From contig NZ_UFQB01000008.1 in assembly GCF_900496965.1 (NCBI RefSeq), positions 164,332 to 228,331 on the forward strand: a DNA stretch of 64,000 nt, in the 5' to 3' direction. The position numbers were made by a program, and so were the translations under genes. The notes under the pieces were generated by a model that saw nothing but the letters and a program-made list of their open reading frames with translations, was not told where the DNA came from and did no database searches. Of the stretch, positions 26,725 to 36,372 are shown in pieces (positions within the stretch are counted from its first letter, which is position 1; every line of letters starts with the position of its first letter). Source of the DNA: Achromobacter agilis (GTDB lineage Bacteria > Pseudomonadota > Gammaproteobacteria > Burkholderiales > Burkholderiaceae_B).

Positions 26725-28254
26725 ATGCATCTCAGCTCTCTCTTTCACCGCAGCGCCCTCATGCACGCCGACCGTCCCGCGCTGGCCGCCGGCACCCGGG
26801 ATCCCCTCACCTATGCCCAACTTCAGGCCCGCGTCCAGGCGCTGGCCGGCTGGCTGCGCGGCCCTATGGGCCTGCAGCCCGGACAGCGCGTCATGTTGGC
26901 GCTGCGCAACCACCCCAGCTACATCGAATCCATGCTTGCCATCTGGCACGCCGGGCTGTGCGCCGTGCCCGTCAATGCCAAGCTGCATCCCAATGAGCTC
27001 GAATACATCCTGCGCGATAGCGGCGCGCGGCTGTGCCTGTCACAAGGCGAGGTGGCCGACGCGCTCGCCCCCGTTGCCGGCAGTCTGGAGGCAGTGCGCG
27101 TGATGGACGTGGAATCCGCCGCCTACGCGGAGGGCGCCCGCGGCCCGGCGCTGGCGCTGGAACCGCGTCCGCCGCAGGAACTGGCCTGGCTGTTCTACAC
27201 CAGCGGCACCACGGGCAAACCCAAGGGCGTCATGCTCAGCCACGCCAACCTGGTGGGCATGTGCCTGAACTTCTACGCCGACGTGCAGGCCGTGGCGTCC
27301 GGCGACGCCATGGTCCATGTGGCGCCGCTGTCGCACGGCGGCGGCCTCTACAGCATCCCGTACTGGCTGCACGGCGCCCTGCAGATCGTCCCCGACAGCG
27401 GCGGGCTGGACGAGGACGAACTGTGCGCGCTGCTGACGCATTACGACCGGGTCAGCCTGTTCGCATCCCCCACCATCGTGCAGCGCATGGTGCGCCATGC
27501 CCGCCAGGCCGGCGGGCCGCCGCCCGGCCTGCGCGCCCTCATCGTGGGCGGCGCGCCCTTCTATGTGGAAGACATCAAGGACGCGGTCGCCTGCTTCGGC
27601 CCGCGCGTGGCGCAGATCTACGGCCAGGGAGAAAGCCCCATGTCGATCTCCGCGCTGTCGGCAGCCCAGGTCGCCGAGGCCGTAGCCAGCAACGACGACG
27701 CGCTGCTGGGCTCGGTAGGCTACGTCCAGACGTCCATGGCGGTCGAACTGCGCAACGGCGCTGGCCAGCCGGCGGCGCCCGGCGAACTGGGCGAAGTGAC
27801 CGTAAAGGGGCCGACGGTGATGCTGGGCTACTGGAACAACCCGCGCGCCACCGCCGACACCCTGGCCGACGGCTGGCTCCATACCGGCGACATCGGCACC
27901 CTGGACACCCGCGGCCTGCTGCACCTGAAAGACCGCTCCAAGGACGTCATCATCAGCGGCGGCACCAATATCTATCCCCGTGAGGTAGAGGAAGCGCTGA
28001 TGCGCCACGACGCCATCCAGGAAGTATCGGTGGTGGGCACGCCCGACCCGGAATGGGGCGAATCGGTGCTGGCCTTCGTGGTGCTCAAGCCCGGCGCGCA
28101 GGCGCAGGCCCAGGACCTGGACCGGCTCTGCCTGGCCTCCATCGCCCGCTTCAAGCGCCCCAAGCGCTATGTCTTCCTGGAGGAACTGCCGAAAAACAGC
28201 ACGGGCAAAGTGTTAAAACGCGAACTTCAACAACGCGCGCTCCCGACTCCATGA
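26725..28254 (+). CDS. AMP-forming acyl-CoA synthetase
   Basis: ANL-family enzyme of 509 residues that activates a carboxylic acid with ATP and CoA. The motifs appear in order: YTSGTTGKPKGVMLSHANL (P-loop, near residue 160), YGQGESP, HTGDIGTLD, the hinge DRSKDVIISGGTNIYPREVEE near residue 415, and the catalytic Lys in KNSTGKVLKREL at the C-terminus. YGQGE in place of YGxTE fits medium-chain and aromatic acid ligases. The start at 26725 follows CCCAGAGACC. Its stop overlaps the GntR gene start. Probably activates whatever the adjacent importer brings in. Confidence 0.9.
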   Translation: MHLSSLFHRSALMHADRPALAAGTRDPLTYAQLQARVQALAGWLRGPMGLQPGQRVMLALRNHPSYIESMLAIWHAGLCAVPVNAKLHPNELEYILRDSGARLCLSQGEVADALAPVAGSLEAVRVMDVESAAYAEGARGPALALEPRPPQELAWLFYTSGTTGKPKGVMLSHANLVGMCLNFYADVQAVASGDAMVHVAPLSHGGGLYSIPYWLHGALQIVPDSGGLDEDELCALLTHYDRVSLFASPTIVQRMVRHARQAGGPPPGLRALIVGGAPFYVEDIKDAVACFGPRVAQIYGQGESPMSISALSAAQVAEAVASNDDALLGSVGYVQTSMAVELRNGAGQPAAPGELGEVTVKGPTVMLGYWNNPRATADTLADGWLHTGDIGTLDTRGLLHLKDRSKDVIISGGTNIYPREVEEALMRHDAIQEVSVVGTPDPEWGESVLAFVVLKPGAQAQAQDLDRLCLASIARFKRPKRYVFLEELPKNSTGKVLKRELQQRALPTP

Positions 28255-28979
28255 ATTCGTCCGCCCCCCTCTTTGGCCGCACCGCCGTCAGCCAGACCGA
28301 AAAGGCCTATTGCGCCCTGGAGGAAATGATCGTCACCGGCGAGCTGCCTCCGGGCAGCCAGTGGTCGGAGACCACCCTGAGCGAGCGCGTGGGCATCGGC
28401 CGCTCGCCGGTGCGCGACGCGCTGCAGAAGCTCGCATTCCAGCGGCTGGTGGAGATCGCCCCGCGCCAGGGCATCTTCATTTCGGAGATCGATTACCAGG
28501 GCCAGTTGAAGATCATCCAGGCCCGCCGGGAAATCGAGCGGCTCATCGTGGCGCAGGCCGCGCAATGGGCCGACGATACCGAACGCGCCGAACTCGCGCG
28601 CCTGGCCCGCGAGCTGGAAGCGCTGAAGGCGGTCAACGACATGCGCATGTACATGCGCCTGCATTTCACCCTGACCAGCCAGATCGGCGCCGCCGCGCGC
28701 AACAGCTACGCGGCGGAGTTCCATGCCATGCTCCAGACGCTGGCGCGCCGCTTCCTGTACTTCCACCAGAAGCGCCATCCGGACCTGGTGCAGATCTGCG
28801 AACTGCACATCCAGCAGATCAACGCCATCGTGGAAGGCTCGGTGGAACGCGCGATCGCCACCGCCGAAGCGCGCAACGACTATGCCGAGAACCTGGCGCG
28901 CGACATCCTGATGGAGCTGATCGTGACGTCGGCGGTCACCATCAGTTCCCCGCCCCGCGGCAAGGGCGGCGCGGACTGA
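28251..28979 (+). CDS. GntR-family regulator, FCD (FadR/VanR) subgroup
   Basis: Protein of 242 residues: winged helix-turn-helix at about 18-80 (LEEMIVTGELPPGSQWSETTLSERVGIGRSPVRDAL is the standard pattern) and an all-helical FCD ligand domain at about 95-225 with Asp/His metal-type positions (LHFTLTSQI, then ELHIQQI). Ligands of this group are usually organic acids or acyl-CoA. It is the last gene of the operon, overlapping the ligase stop by four bases, and probably controls the operon from its end. Confidence 0.92.
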   Translation: MNSSAPLFGRTAVSQTEKAYCALEEMIVTGELPPGSQWSETTLSERVGIGRSPVRDALQKLAFQRLVEIAPRQGIFISEIDYQGQLKIIQARREIERLIVAQAAQWADDTERAELARLARELEALKAVNDMRMYMRLHFTLTSQIGAAARNSYAAEFHAMLQTLARRFLYFHQKRHPDLVQICELHIQQINAIVEGSVERAIATAEARNDYAENLARDILMELIVTSAVTISSPPRGKGGAD

Positions 28980-29016
28980 GCGGGCCGCAAGGCTGGTCCG
29001 GGACACCGCGGCGGCG

Positions 29017-29985
29017 TCAGCGCGCCTGGCCCGCCTGGTGCTGCCACGCGCCGGTGCTGCGCCCCTCCTCCAACAAAAACTCCACCAGCGCCGGCAGGGA
29101 CGCGTCCATCGGGCGGTTGGCCTGGATGCGCATCACGTACCCCCAGGACCCCGCCATGCGCAGCTGCGGCACCAGGGGCACCAGCCGGCCGCTGGCCAGT
29201 TCCTCGTCGATCAGCGGCGCCCGCCCCAGCGCGATGCCCACGCCGGCCGCAGCGGCGGCCGCCACCGTGCTCATGCCGCTCAACACCATCGGCTCCTGCC
29301 AGTCCGCCTCGGCCAGCCCGAGGCGCGGGCTCCAATTGCGCCAGTCGGTCTCGGGGCTGTCGATGTGCTTTTCCTCCAGCCAGCGATGGCGCGTGAACAC
29401 CCGCGGATCGGCGCGCTCGGACGGCGCGACCAGCGCGGGGCTGCACACCGGCACCACCGTCTCGGTCATGAGCGGGATGTCGCCCGGCTCCGCGTTGTGC
29501 GGCCCCATGGCGCGCACGTGCAGGAAGGCCAGGTCGATGTCCTGGCTCTTCCAGGCCGGATCCTGGCTGGCATGCAGGTACACCTGGATGTCGATGTCGG
29601 GGTGCAGTTCGATGAACCGGCCGATGCGCGGCGCCAGCCACAGGGCGGCCAGCGAAGGGTTGGCGGACACGTTCAGGGTATAGCGCCGCTTGCCGCGGGC
29701 CGTCGCCCGCACATTGCGGCAGGCGGTTTCCAGCAGGGTCAAGGCCTGTTGCACCGAGGCCAGCAGATCGGCGCCCGCGCCGGTGGGTTCGGCGCGCCGC
29801 GCCGTGCCCCCGCGGCGCAGCAGCGTGGCGCCCAGGTCGGCCTCCAGCGCCCGCAACTGGTGGCTGACGGCGCTCTTGGTAACGTTGAGTTCGGCGGCGG
29901 CGCGGCTCAGGCTGCCCAGGCGGGCCACGGCCTCGAAGGCGCGCAGCGCGGCGAGCGGCGGAGTGCGGTTGGGAAGGTCGGCCAT
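29017..29985 (-). CDS. LysR-type regulator, GcvA-like
   Basis: Protein of 322 residues. The N-terminus (LPNRTPPLAALRAFEAVARLGSL, then AELNVTKSAVSHQLRALEADLG) is that of the GcvA/AmpR subgroup; the effector domain follows. It is divergent from the fused ABC exporter with 92 bases between starts, and convergent with the GntR gene. Regulation of the exporter is the simplest reading. Confidence 0.9.
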   Translation of the reverse strand: MADLPNRTPPLAALRAFEAVARLGSLSRAAAELNVTKSAVSHQLRALEADLGATLLRRGGTARRAEPTGAGADLLASVQQALTLLETACRNVRATARGKRRYTLNVSANPSLAALWLAPRIGRFIELHPDIDIQVYLHASQDPAWKSQDIDLAFLHVRAMGPHNAEPGDIPLMTETVVPVCSPALVAPSERADPRVFTRHRWLEEKHIDSPETDWRNWSPRLGLAEADWQEPMVLSGMSTVAAAAAAGVGIALGRAPLIDEELASGRLVPLVPQLRMAGSWGYVMRIQANRPMDASLPALVEFLLEEGRSTGAWQHQAGQAR

Positions 29986-30077
29986 GGGTTGAGTTTATCT
30001 CAACCCAAGATTGAAAAACTATCGCTTTCGCCGGCGCGCCGGATCGGGGACCATGCAAGCTCTGGAAGGAGATTGCA

Positions 30078-33000
30078 ATGTATTTCGATTCACGGCTTTG
30101 GCGGCTGACCGAGGGCCTGCGCGCCGGCATGGCGGGCGGTATTTTCCTGGGGCTGCTGGCCCTGGCGGCCGGCATTGCGCGCTACGTATTCCTGGGGCAA
30201 CTGCTGGCCCGGGTCTTCGAGGGCGCGCCGTGGCAGGACTGGCTGACGCCCGCGCTGTGCGCGGCGGCCATGGTGCTGCTGCGGGCGGGCTTCGATCACT
30301 GGCGCACCGTGCAGGCCAACCGCTGCTCGGCCGAGGTGCAGCAGGCGCTGCGCGGCCGGCTCTACGACCGCATCGTCAGCCTGGGGCCGGCCTGGTTCGC
30401 CAACCAGCGCACGGGCGGCGTGATGCTGACGGTGGTGGACGGCGTCGAGCAATTGCAGACCTTCTTCGGCCAGTACCTGCCACAGGTCGCCATCGCGGCC
30501 GCGGCGCCCTTCGCCATCTTCGCCGTGATCGCGTTCTGGGACGTACCGACCGCACTGGTCTTCCTGGCGGCGGCGCTGTTCGCGCTGTTCGGGCCGATGG
30601 CCGTGCATATGCTGGACCGCCGCGCCAGCCTGGCCCGCACCCGGGCGCTGAACGATTTCGGCGAGGACTTCCTCGACGCGGTGCAAGGCCTGCCCACCTT
30701 GAAGTCCTACGGCCAGGGCAAGGCCTGGGGCGAGCGGCTGGCCGCCCGCGCCCGCAGCCTCTCGGACAACACCTTCTGGGTGCTGTCGGTCAGCCTGCTG
30801 ACGCGCGGCATCAGCGACCTGGGCGTGGCCCTGGGCGCGGCGCTGGCCCTGACGCTGGGCGCCTGGCGCGTGGCCGCCGGCGACATGAGCGTGGAGGCGC
30901 TGCTGATCGTGCTGATGGCCGGCACCGAAATCTTCCGCCCGCTGCGCGACCTGCGCTCGGTGCTGCACCGGGGCATGCTGGGCCAATCGGCGGCCGTCAG
31001 CATCCACGCCCTGATGGACGCGCAGCCGCTCACGCCCGCGCCGCGGGCCGCGGGCGACGCCCCGGCGCGGCTGGCGCCCACCATCGAATTCGACGGCGTG
31101 GCGTTCTCCTACACGCCCGAACGTCCCGCCCACCAGGGCCTGACCTTCCGCATCGCGGCGGGCGAACGGGTCGGCGTGGTGGGTCCCAGCGGCGCGGGCA
31201 AGTCCACCATCGTGCGCCTGCTGCTGCGCGAATGCGTGCCGCAGGCCGGCAGCATCCGCGTCGGCGGCCACGACGTGAATGCACTCGATACGCAGGCGCT
31301 ACTGTCGCACATCGCGCTGGTCAGCCAGGACATCACGCTGTTCCACGGCACCATCGACGACAACCTGCGGCTGGGACGCCCGGACGCCACGCACGAACAG
31401 GTGCGCGCCGCCGCCCGCGCCGCCAACATCGACGATTTCATCATGGCGCTGCCCGACGGCTACGCCACCCGCATCGGCGAGCGCGGCCTCCAGTTGTCCG
31501 GCGGCCAGCGCCAGCGCGTGGCGATCGCCCGCGCCCTGCTGCGCGACGCCCCCATCCTGATCCTGGACGAAGCGCTGTCCTCGGTCGACACCGAAAACGA
31601 AGCGCTCATCCAGCAGGCGCTCGACCGGTTGATGGCCGGCCGCACGACGCTGATCCTGGCGCACCGGCTGGCCAGCGTCATCGGTGCGGACCGCTGCCTG
31701 GTCCTGGACCAGGGCCGCGTCGTGGAAGCCGGCGCGCATGCCGAGCTGATGGCGCGAGGCGGCCTGTACTACCGCCTGATGCGCGAACAGGCCGAGGCGC
31801 ACCGGAACCCGGCCGCGGGCCAGGCTCCGGCGGCCGCGGCGGCCGCCCCCGAGCAGAACGACGCCGCGCCCGATGCCGGCTCCGGCGCGCAGGGGCCGGC
31901 GCTGCGGTCGCTGGACGACGACGCCGCCCAGGTGGGCTGGCGCGGCACCCTGGGCACGCTGCTGTCGGTGGTGCGCCCGTGGCGCGGCACCTTGGCGGCC
32001 ACCATCCTGCTGGGTGTGGCGCGCGTTGCCGCCTTCATCGGCGTGGGCGTCTTCAGCGCGCTGATCGTCGCCGCCATCCGCGACGGACGGGATGTGTCCG
32101 CGCTGGTCGTCGGCCTGCTGATCACCGCGCCCCTGGCCGCGCTGTTCCACTGGCTGGAGTCCTGGTTGGCCCATGCGATGGCCTACCAGCTGCTGGCCGA
32201 CATGCGGGTCAAGCTCTACGACAAGCTGGAGCGGCTGGCGCCGGCCTACCTGTTGCAGCGCCGTTCCGGGGACCTGGTGGCGCTGGCCACCCAGGACGTG
32301 GAGATGGTGGAGTATTTCTATGCGCACACCATCGCGCCGGCCATCGTGTCGGTGCTGGTGCCGCTATCGGTGCTGGGCTTCCTGGGCATGTACAGCTGGC
32401 CCGTGGCGCTGGCGCTGCTGCCCTTTCTCGCCTATGCGCTGGTGTCCCCGGTACGCGGGCGCCGCAAGGTCGACGCGCTGGGCGACAAGGCCCGGCACGC
32501 CCTCGGAGAAATGAGCGCGCACGCCACCGACACCATCCAGGGCCTGGCCGACCTGACCGCCTTCCAGGCCACGGGCCGGCGCCGCGACCAGTTCCTGGAA
32601 GTGGCCGACCGCTACCGCGTCCGCCGCCTTGCCATCCTGCGCGACCTGTCCAGCCAGACGGCCTGGTTCGAGGTGGCGATGGGCCTGGGCGGCCTGGCCG
32701 TGGCGGTAGTGGGCGCGCTGCAAGTCTCGGCCGGCGCGCTGTCGGCCAGCATGCTGCCGCTGCTGGTGCTGATCGCCCTGGCCACTTTCCTGCCGGTATC
32801 GGAAATCTCCCAGGTCAGCCGGCAGTTGGCCGACACCATCGCCGCCACCCGCCGCCTGCACGTCGTCGCCAATGAGCCCGAACCCGTTACCGACGGCCCG
32901 CTGGCCGCGCCCGTCGCCGCGCACGGCCTGTCGCTGGCGTTCGAGCGCGTCAGCTTCGCCTACCCGGGCAAGCGCGAGGACACCTTGCGCGACCTGAGCT

Positions 33001-33686
33001 TCAAGGTGCCGGCCGGCGCCACCGTCGCCGTGGTGGGCGCGTCGGGCGCGGGCAAGAGCACCGTGGCCAGCCTGCTGCTGCGCTTCTGGGATCCGCGCTC
33101 GGGCGCGGTGAAGCTGGACGGCGTGGACGTGCGTCAGCTGCGGCTGGACGGCCTGCGCGAACGCGTGGCGCTCGTCACGCAGGATACCTACCTGTTCAAC
33201 GACACGCTGGAAGGCAATATCCGCCTGGCGCGGCCCGAGGCCACGCCCGAGGAACTGGCGCGCGCGCTGGAACAGGCCGCGCTGGCGGACTTCGTGCGCA
33301 GCCTGCCGGACGGCATGGCCACGCGCGTAGGCGAGCGCGGCATGCAATTGTCCGGCGGACAGCGCCAGCGCATCTCGATCGCCCGCGCCTTCCTGAAGAA
33401 CGCGCCGGTACTGATCCTGGACGAGGCCACCTCGCACCTGGACACGCTGTCGGAAATGCAGGTGCGCGGCGCGCTGGACGTGCTGATGCAGCACCGGACG
33501 ACGCTGGTCATCGCGCACCGCCTCTCGACGATCCGCGACGCCGACCTCATCCTGGTGCTGGAGCGCGGCACGCTGGCCGAGGCCGGCACGCACGACCAGT
33601 TGCTCAAGCGGCAAGGGGTCTATGCGCGCCTGGCCAGCCACCAGGGCGGCTACGCGGTCAGTAGCGCAACGTCTCTACCGACTTAG
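30078..33686 (+). CDS. Fused double ABC exporter (CydDC-like: TMD-NBD-TMD-NBD)
   Basis: A 1202-residue protein with two complete exporter halves in one chain. Half one: membrane domain about 15-310, Walker A GPSGAGKST near 370, signature LSGGQRQR near 472, Walker B ILILDEALSS near 492. A low-complexity Ala/Pro linker at about 575-620 joins half two: membrane domain about 635-910, Walker A GASGAGKST near 987, LSGGQRQR near 1089, Walker B VLILDEATSH near 1112. Both sites keep the catalytic Glu. CydD and CydC (cysteine/glutathione exporters for cytochrome bd assembly) are normally two proteins; fusions are known in actinobacteria. No cyd oxidase genes are adjacent, so other cargo is possible. 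GGAAGGAG precedes the start; the 3' end overlaps the convergent acylase gene. Confidence 0.9.
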   Translation: MYFDSRLWRLTEGLRAGMAGGIFLGLLALAAGIARYVFLGQLLARVFEGAPWQDWLTPALCAAAMVLLRAGFDHWRTVQANRCSAEVQQALRGRLYDRIVSLGPAWFANQRTGGVMLTVVDGVEQLQTFFGQYLPQVAIAAAAPFAIFAVIAFWDVPTALVFLAAALFALFGPMAVHMLDRRASLARTRALNDFGEDFLDAVQGLPTLKSYGQGKAWGERLAARARSLSDNTFWVLSVSLLTRGISDLGVALGAALALTLGAWRVAAGDMSVEALLIVLMAGTEIFRPLRDLRSVLHRGMLGQSAAVSIHALMDAQPLTPAPRAAGDAPARLAPTIEFDGVAFSYTPERPAHQGLTFRIAAGERVGVVGPSGAGKSTIVRLLLRECVPQAGSIRVGGHDVNALDTQALLSHIALVSQDITLFHGTIDDNLRLGRPDATHEQVRAAARAANIDDFIMALPDGYATRIGERGLQLSGGQRQRVAIARALLRDAPILILDEALSSVDTENEALIQQALDRLMAGRTTLILAHRLASVIGADRCLVLDQGRVVEAGAHAELMARGGLYYRLMREQAEAHRNPAAGQAPAAAAAAPEQNDAAPDAGSGAQGPALRSLDDDAAQVGWRGTLGTLLSVVRPWRGTLAATILLGVARVAAFIGVGVFSALIVAAIRDGRDVSALVVGLLITAPLAALFHWLESWLAHAMAYQLLADMRVKLYDKLERLAPAYLLQRRSGDLVALATQDVEMVEYFYAHTIAPAIVSVLVPLSVLGFLGMYSWPVALALLPFLAYALVSPVRGRRKVDALGDKARHALGEMSAHATDTIQGLADLTAFQATGRRRDQFLEVADRYRVRRLAILRDLSSQTAWFEVAMGLGGLAVAVVGALQVSAGALSASMLPLLVLIALATFLPVSEISQVSRQLADTIAATRRLHVVANEPEPVTDGPLAAPVAAHGLSLAFERVSFAYPGKREDTLRDLSFKVPAGATVAVVGASGAGKSTVASLLLRFWDPRSGAVKLDGVDVRQLRLDGLRERVALVTQDTYLFNDTLEGNIRLARPEATPEELARALEQAALADFVRSLPDGMATRVGERGMQLSGGQRQRISIARAFLKNAPVLILDEATSHLDTLSEMQVRGALDVLMQHRTTLVIAHRLSTIRDADLILVLERGTLAEAGTHDQLLKRQGVYARLASHQGGYAVSSATSLPT

Positions 33687-36219
33687 CGTTGGCCCGCACT
33701 TCCGCCTCCGTGAACCAGACGCGCTTGCTGCCAAAGGTGGCGTAAAGGTCGAACTGGTCGCGGGTGTGGAGCGACGGCGTGCCGTCCGGGGCGACGAAGC
33801 CGCTCTGCCCCGGTGCCACGACGTCTACCGCGCGCACGCCCTGGGCGTCGAACACCGTCATGTTGTTCTCGGTGCCACGGTTCTGCGTGGCCGGATAGCT
33901 CAGCACCGCCTTGTCGTTCGCCTGCGGCACGCCCAGGAAGTTCTTGGGCGCGAACACCATGGGCGGCGCCGGGACGCGCCATCCGGCGGGGTCGTCCCCG
34001 TAGGCCTTGCGCAAGGCCGCAAGCGCGTCGTCCAGCGCGGCGAGCGTCACGGCTTGCGGCGCCTGCCCGTTGAAAAAGTCGTACTGCTGCGGCACGCCGG
34101 CATCGCGTCCGGCCAACGCGTTGTACAGCACCTTGGTGCCCACGGTCAGGTTGACCGAGCCCGTGGCGGGCGCGGCCGGCGTGGGGTAGCCGGTGGCGCT
34201 GTACCACTTGAAAAAGTCGGCGGGCATCTCGTCGGCCAGGGTGCGTTTGAGCATGGCGCGCAACCACGCGTCCATCACGGCCGGCCCGGCGTTGTCGTAA
34301 AAGCCGGGCTGTTTTTCGCTGGTGCCCATGCCGTCCCAGGACGCCAGCCCCGCCACCATCCGGGCGCGGGCATCGTCGGCCGGCAAGCCCTGCACCGCCT
34401 GCTGCAGGAAGGGCAGGAAATGGCGGCGGTTGACGTCGGCGTAGCTGGTGGTGCGGATCAGGTCCCACATCTGCTGGGCGCTGACCTTGCCGCCGTGCGC
34501 GGTCATGGCTTTCAGGCGCGTCTCGATTTCTGCGTAGCGGTCGGCCTGGCCCCACACAATGGCGAACAGGTCGGTGGACGGATAGCCGCGCATGGGCTGG
34601 TTGTTCCAGTTGGCGATGAAGCCCTGGCGCGGGTTGTAGACCTGCGGATTCGTCGCGAAGGGCAGCATGCCGGTCCAGTCCATCTCGCCGGTGCCCGGCA
34701 CCGGCAGGCGCGGGTCGTGGCCCGGACGGCGCTTGGGATAGAAGCCCGTGTGGGCGTAGCCGATGTTGCCCCGGTCGTCCGCGTAATACCAGTTGATGGT
34801 CAGGGCGTGGCGCGCCGCCTGCTGCTTCCATTCGCCCCAGTTGCGCGATTGCGCCTTGTGGGTCCAGGCCATCAGCGATTGCAGCTCATAGCCCTCCCAC
34901 GCGCGCGCCTTGGCATAGGCCACGTTCTGCTTCTCGTCGAACTTGGCGACGATACCGTGCACCGTGCGGTACACGTCCATCATCACGGGCTGCCCGTCCT
35001 TGACCTGGATAAGCTCGGTACGCTTTTCCATCGTCTTCCACTGGCCGTCGTGGAAGTAGCGCGTGCGGTCGGCGGGATCCAGCTTTTCCGCATAGATGTC
35101 CACATCGTCGCCGAAGCCCGCGGTGGAGCCCCAGGTCACGTGCGCGTTGTGGCCGAACAGAATGCTGGGATAGGCGAACGGGGTATTGCCCACCACATCG
35201 AATCCCGCGCCGTGCAGCCCGATGCCATAGGTATAGGCCGGGTTCCACCAGCCGAACTGCGGCCCGTTCAGCAGGATCGAGCGCGCGTCCTTGGCGTGCT
35301 CGCGTCCCACGATCCACATATTGCTGGTGGTGGGAAAGCCGGCGATGCCCGGCTGGCCCGACTCGGCGAACTGCGCCAGCAGCAGCTTCCGCGCGTCGGC
35401 CGGGGGTTCGTCCACCACGCCCCGAGTCTGCGGATCGCGCGCCACGCGCTCCAGCATGGGCGGCGTGCCGTCGTAGCGCGGCAAGGCATAGGACAGCCTG
35501 GCCGGCGGCCCGGCGCCGTCAGGCCGGTAGACGCCCTCCTCCTCGGGCACCGTAGTGGGCGCCCGACTGTCGGTCATCCAGCGCAGCTGGTTGAAGATCT
35601 GCATCGCGCGCGCATCGCCGTGCCGGTCCTTCAACGCCGTCAGCAGCGCCAGGTTGTCGATCTCGCTATTGGCGTCGGAAAAGCGGTTGGCCATGGTGCC
35701 CACGAACACCATCGCCACGTCGTAGGCCGTCCAGTCGGCAGGCTGGAACCCCAGGTCATTGAATTCCTTGGGCATCAGCGTGCCCGGCTCGGCGCGCACC
35801 CGCGCGATCCACGCGTTCATGCCGGCCGCGTAGCCGTCGAGTATCTGGCGTTCCGAGGCAGGCAGCGCGGCCAGTTGGCGCTGGATGCGCTCCGGCGAAA
35901 AGTTGCCGCGGATGGACTTGTCGAACGCCACCATGGACTGGCCCAGCACCTCGGCCACGCGGCCCTGGGTGCTGCGCCGCGCCATCTCCATCTGGAACAG
36001 GCGGTCCTGCGCTACCGCGTAACCGTAGCCATAGAAGATGCCGTAAACCGTATTGGCATACACATGCGGCATGCCATAGCCGTCCCGGCGGATCGTGGCC
36101 TGCCCGCCCGCCGCGGCCGGAGCGCTAGCCTGCGGAGCCGCCTGACGGCTTTCCTGGGCGTGCGCGCCCACCGACGCGCAGGCCGCCAGGGCGGCGGCCA
36201 ACAACACTTGCTGCTTCAT
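33658..36219 (-). CDS. Penicillin acylase family Ntn-hydrolase (possible acyl-homoserine-lactone acylase)
   Basis: Periplasmic precursor of 853 residues. A signal peptide ends at AHAQ (about residue 22). An alpha chain of about 275 residues precedes the autoprocessing site, where Ser299 in PTTSNMWIVG becomes the N-terminal nucleophile of the beta chain; the SNxW context is typical. The beta chain shows FGWWNPAYTYGIGLHGAGFDVVG, HNAHVTWGSTAGFGDDVD and a later WNNQPMRGYPS with the conserved Asn. Known relatives split penicillins, cephalosporin side chains or acyl-homoserine lactones; the substrate is not decidable. Divergent from a LysR gene; its last 29 bases overlap the exporter gene end. Confidence 0.92.
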   Translation of the reverse strand: MKQQVLLAAALAACASVGAHAQESRQAAPQASAPAAAGGQATIRRDGYGMPHVYANTVYGIFYGYGYAVAQDRLFQMEMARRSTQGRVAEVLGQSMVAFDKSIRGNFSPERIQRQLAALPASERQILDGYAAGMNAWIARVRAEPGTLMPKEFNDLGFQPADWTAYDVAMVFVGTMANRFSDANSEIDNLALLTALKDRHGDARAMQIFNQLRWMTDSRAPTTVPEEEGVYRPDGAGPPARLSYALPRYDGTPPMLERVARDPQTRGVVDEPPADARKLLLAQFAESGQPGIAGFPTTSNMWIVGREHAKDARSILLNGPQFGWWNPAYTYGIGLHGAGFDVVGNTPFAYPSILFGHNAHVTWGSTAGFGDDVDIYAEKLDPADRTRYFHDGQWKTMEKRTELIQVKDGQPVMMDVYRTVHGIVAKFDEKQNVAYAKARAWEGYELQSLMAWTHKAQSRNWGEWKQQAARHALTINWYYADDRGNIGYAHTGFYPKRRPGHDPRLPVPGTGEMDWTGMLPFATNPQVYNPRQGFIANWNNQPMRGYPSTDLFAIVWGQADRYAEIETRLKAMTAHGGKVSAQQMWDLIRTTSYADVNRRHFLPFLQQAVQGLPADDARARMVAGLASWDGMGTSEKQPGFYDNAGPAVMDAWLRAMLKRTLADEMPADFFKWYSATGYPTPAAPATGSVNLTVGTKVLYNALAGRDAGVPQQYDFFNGQAPQAVTLAALDDALAALRKAYGDDPAGWRVPAPPMVFAPKNFLGVPQANDKAVLSYPATQNRGTENNMTVFDAQGVRAVDVVAPGQSGFVAPDGTPSLHTRDQFDLYATFGSKRVWFTEAEVRANAKSVETLRY

Positions 36220-36372
36220 TTGAATCTGTCTCCGGATTGATAGGCCGCCGCGCGGTGCGAGTCCCGCGGGCGATACGCGGCGCCTCTTGCGGACGCCGTC
36301 AGCGGATCATCATACGGAGCGTCAAACTATAATTCCAATGCATTTATTTCATATTATTCATGCGGTTGAAAC

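Noticed and set aside
30011..32875. 954-codon open frame overlapping the fused exporter
   Set aside because: Out-of-frame shadow of the high-GC exporter gene, extremely Arg/Gly/Ala-rich; the other frame carries all ABC motifs.
33622..36240. 872-codon open frame on the plus strand
   Set aside because: It is an antisense shadow of the acylase gene: Arg/His/Val-rich, no ribosome site, no family motif; the minus strand has a complete signal peptide and Ntn site.
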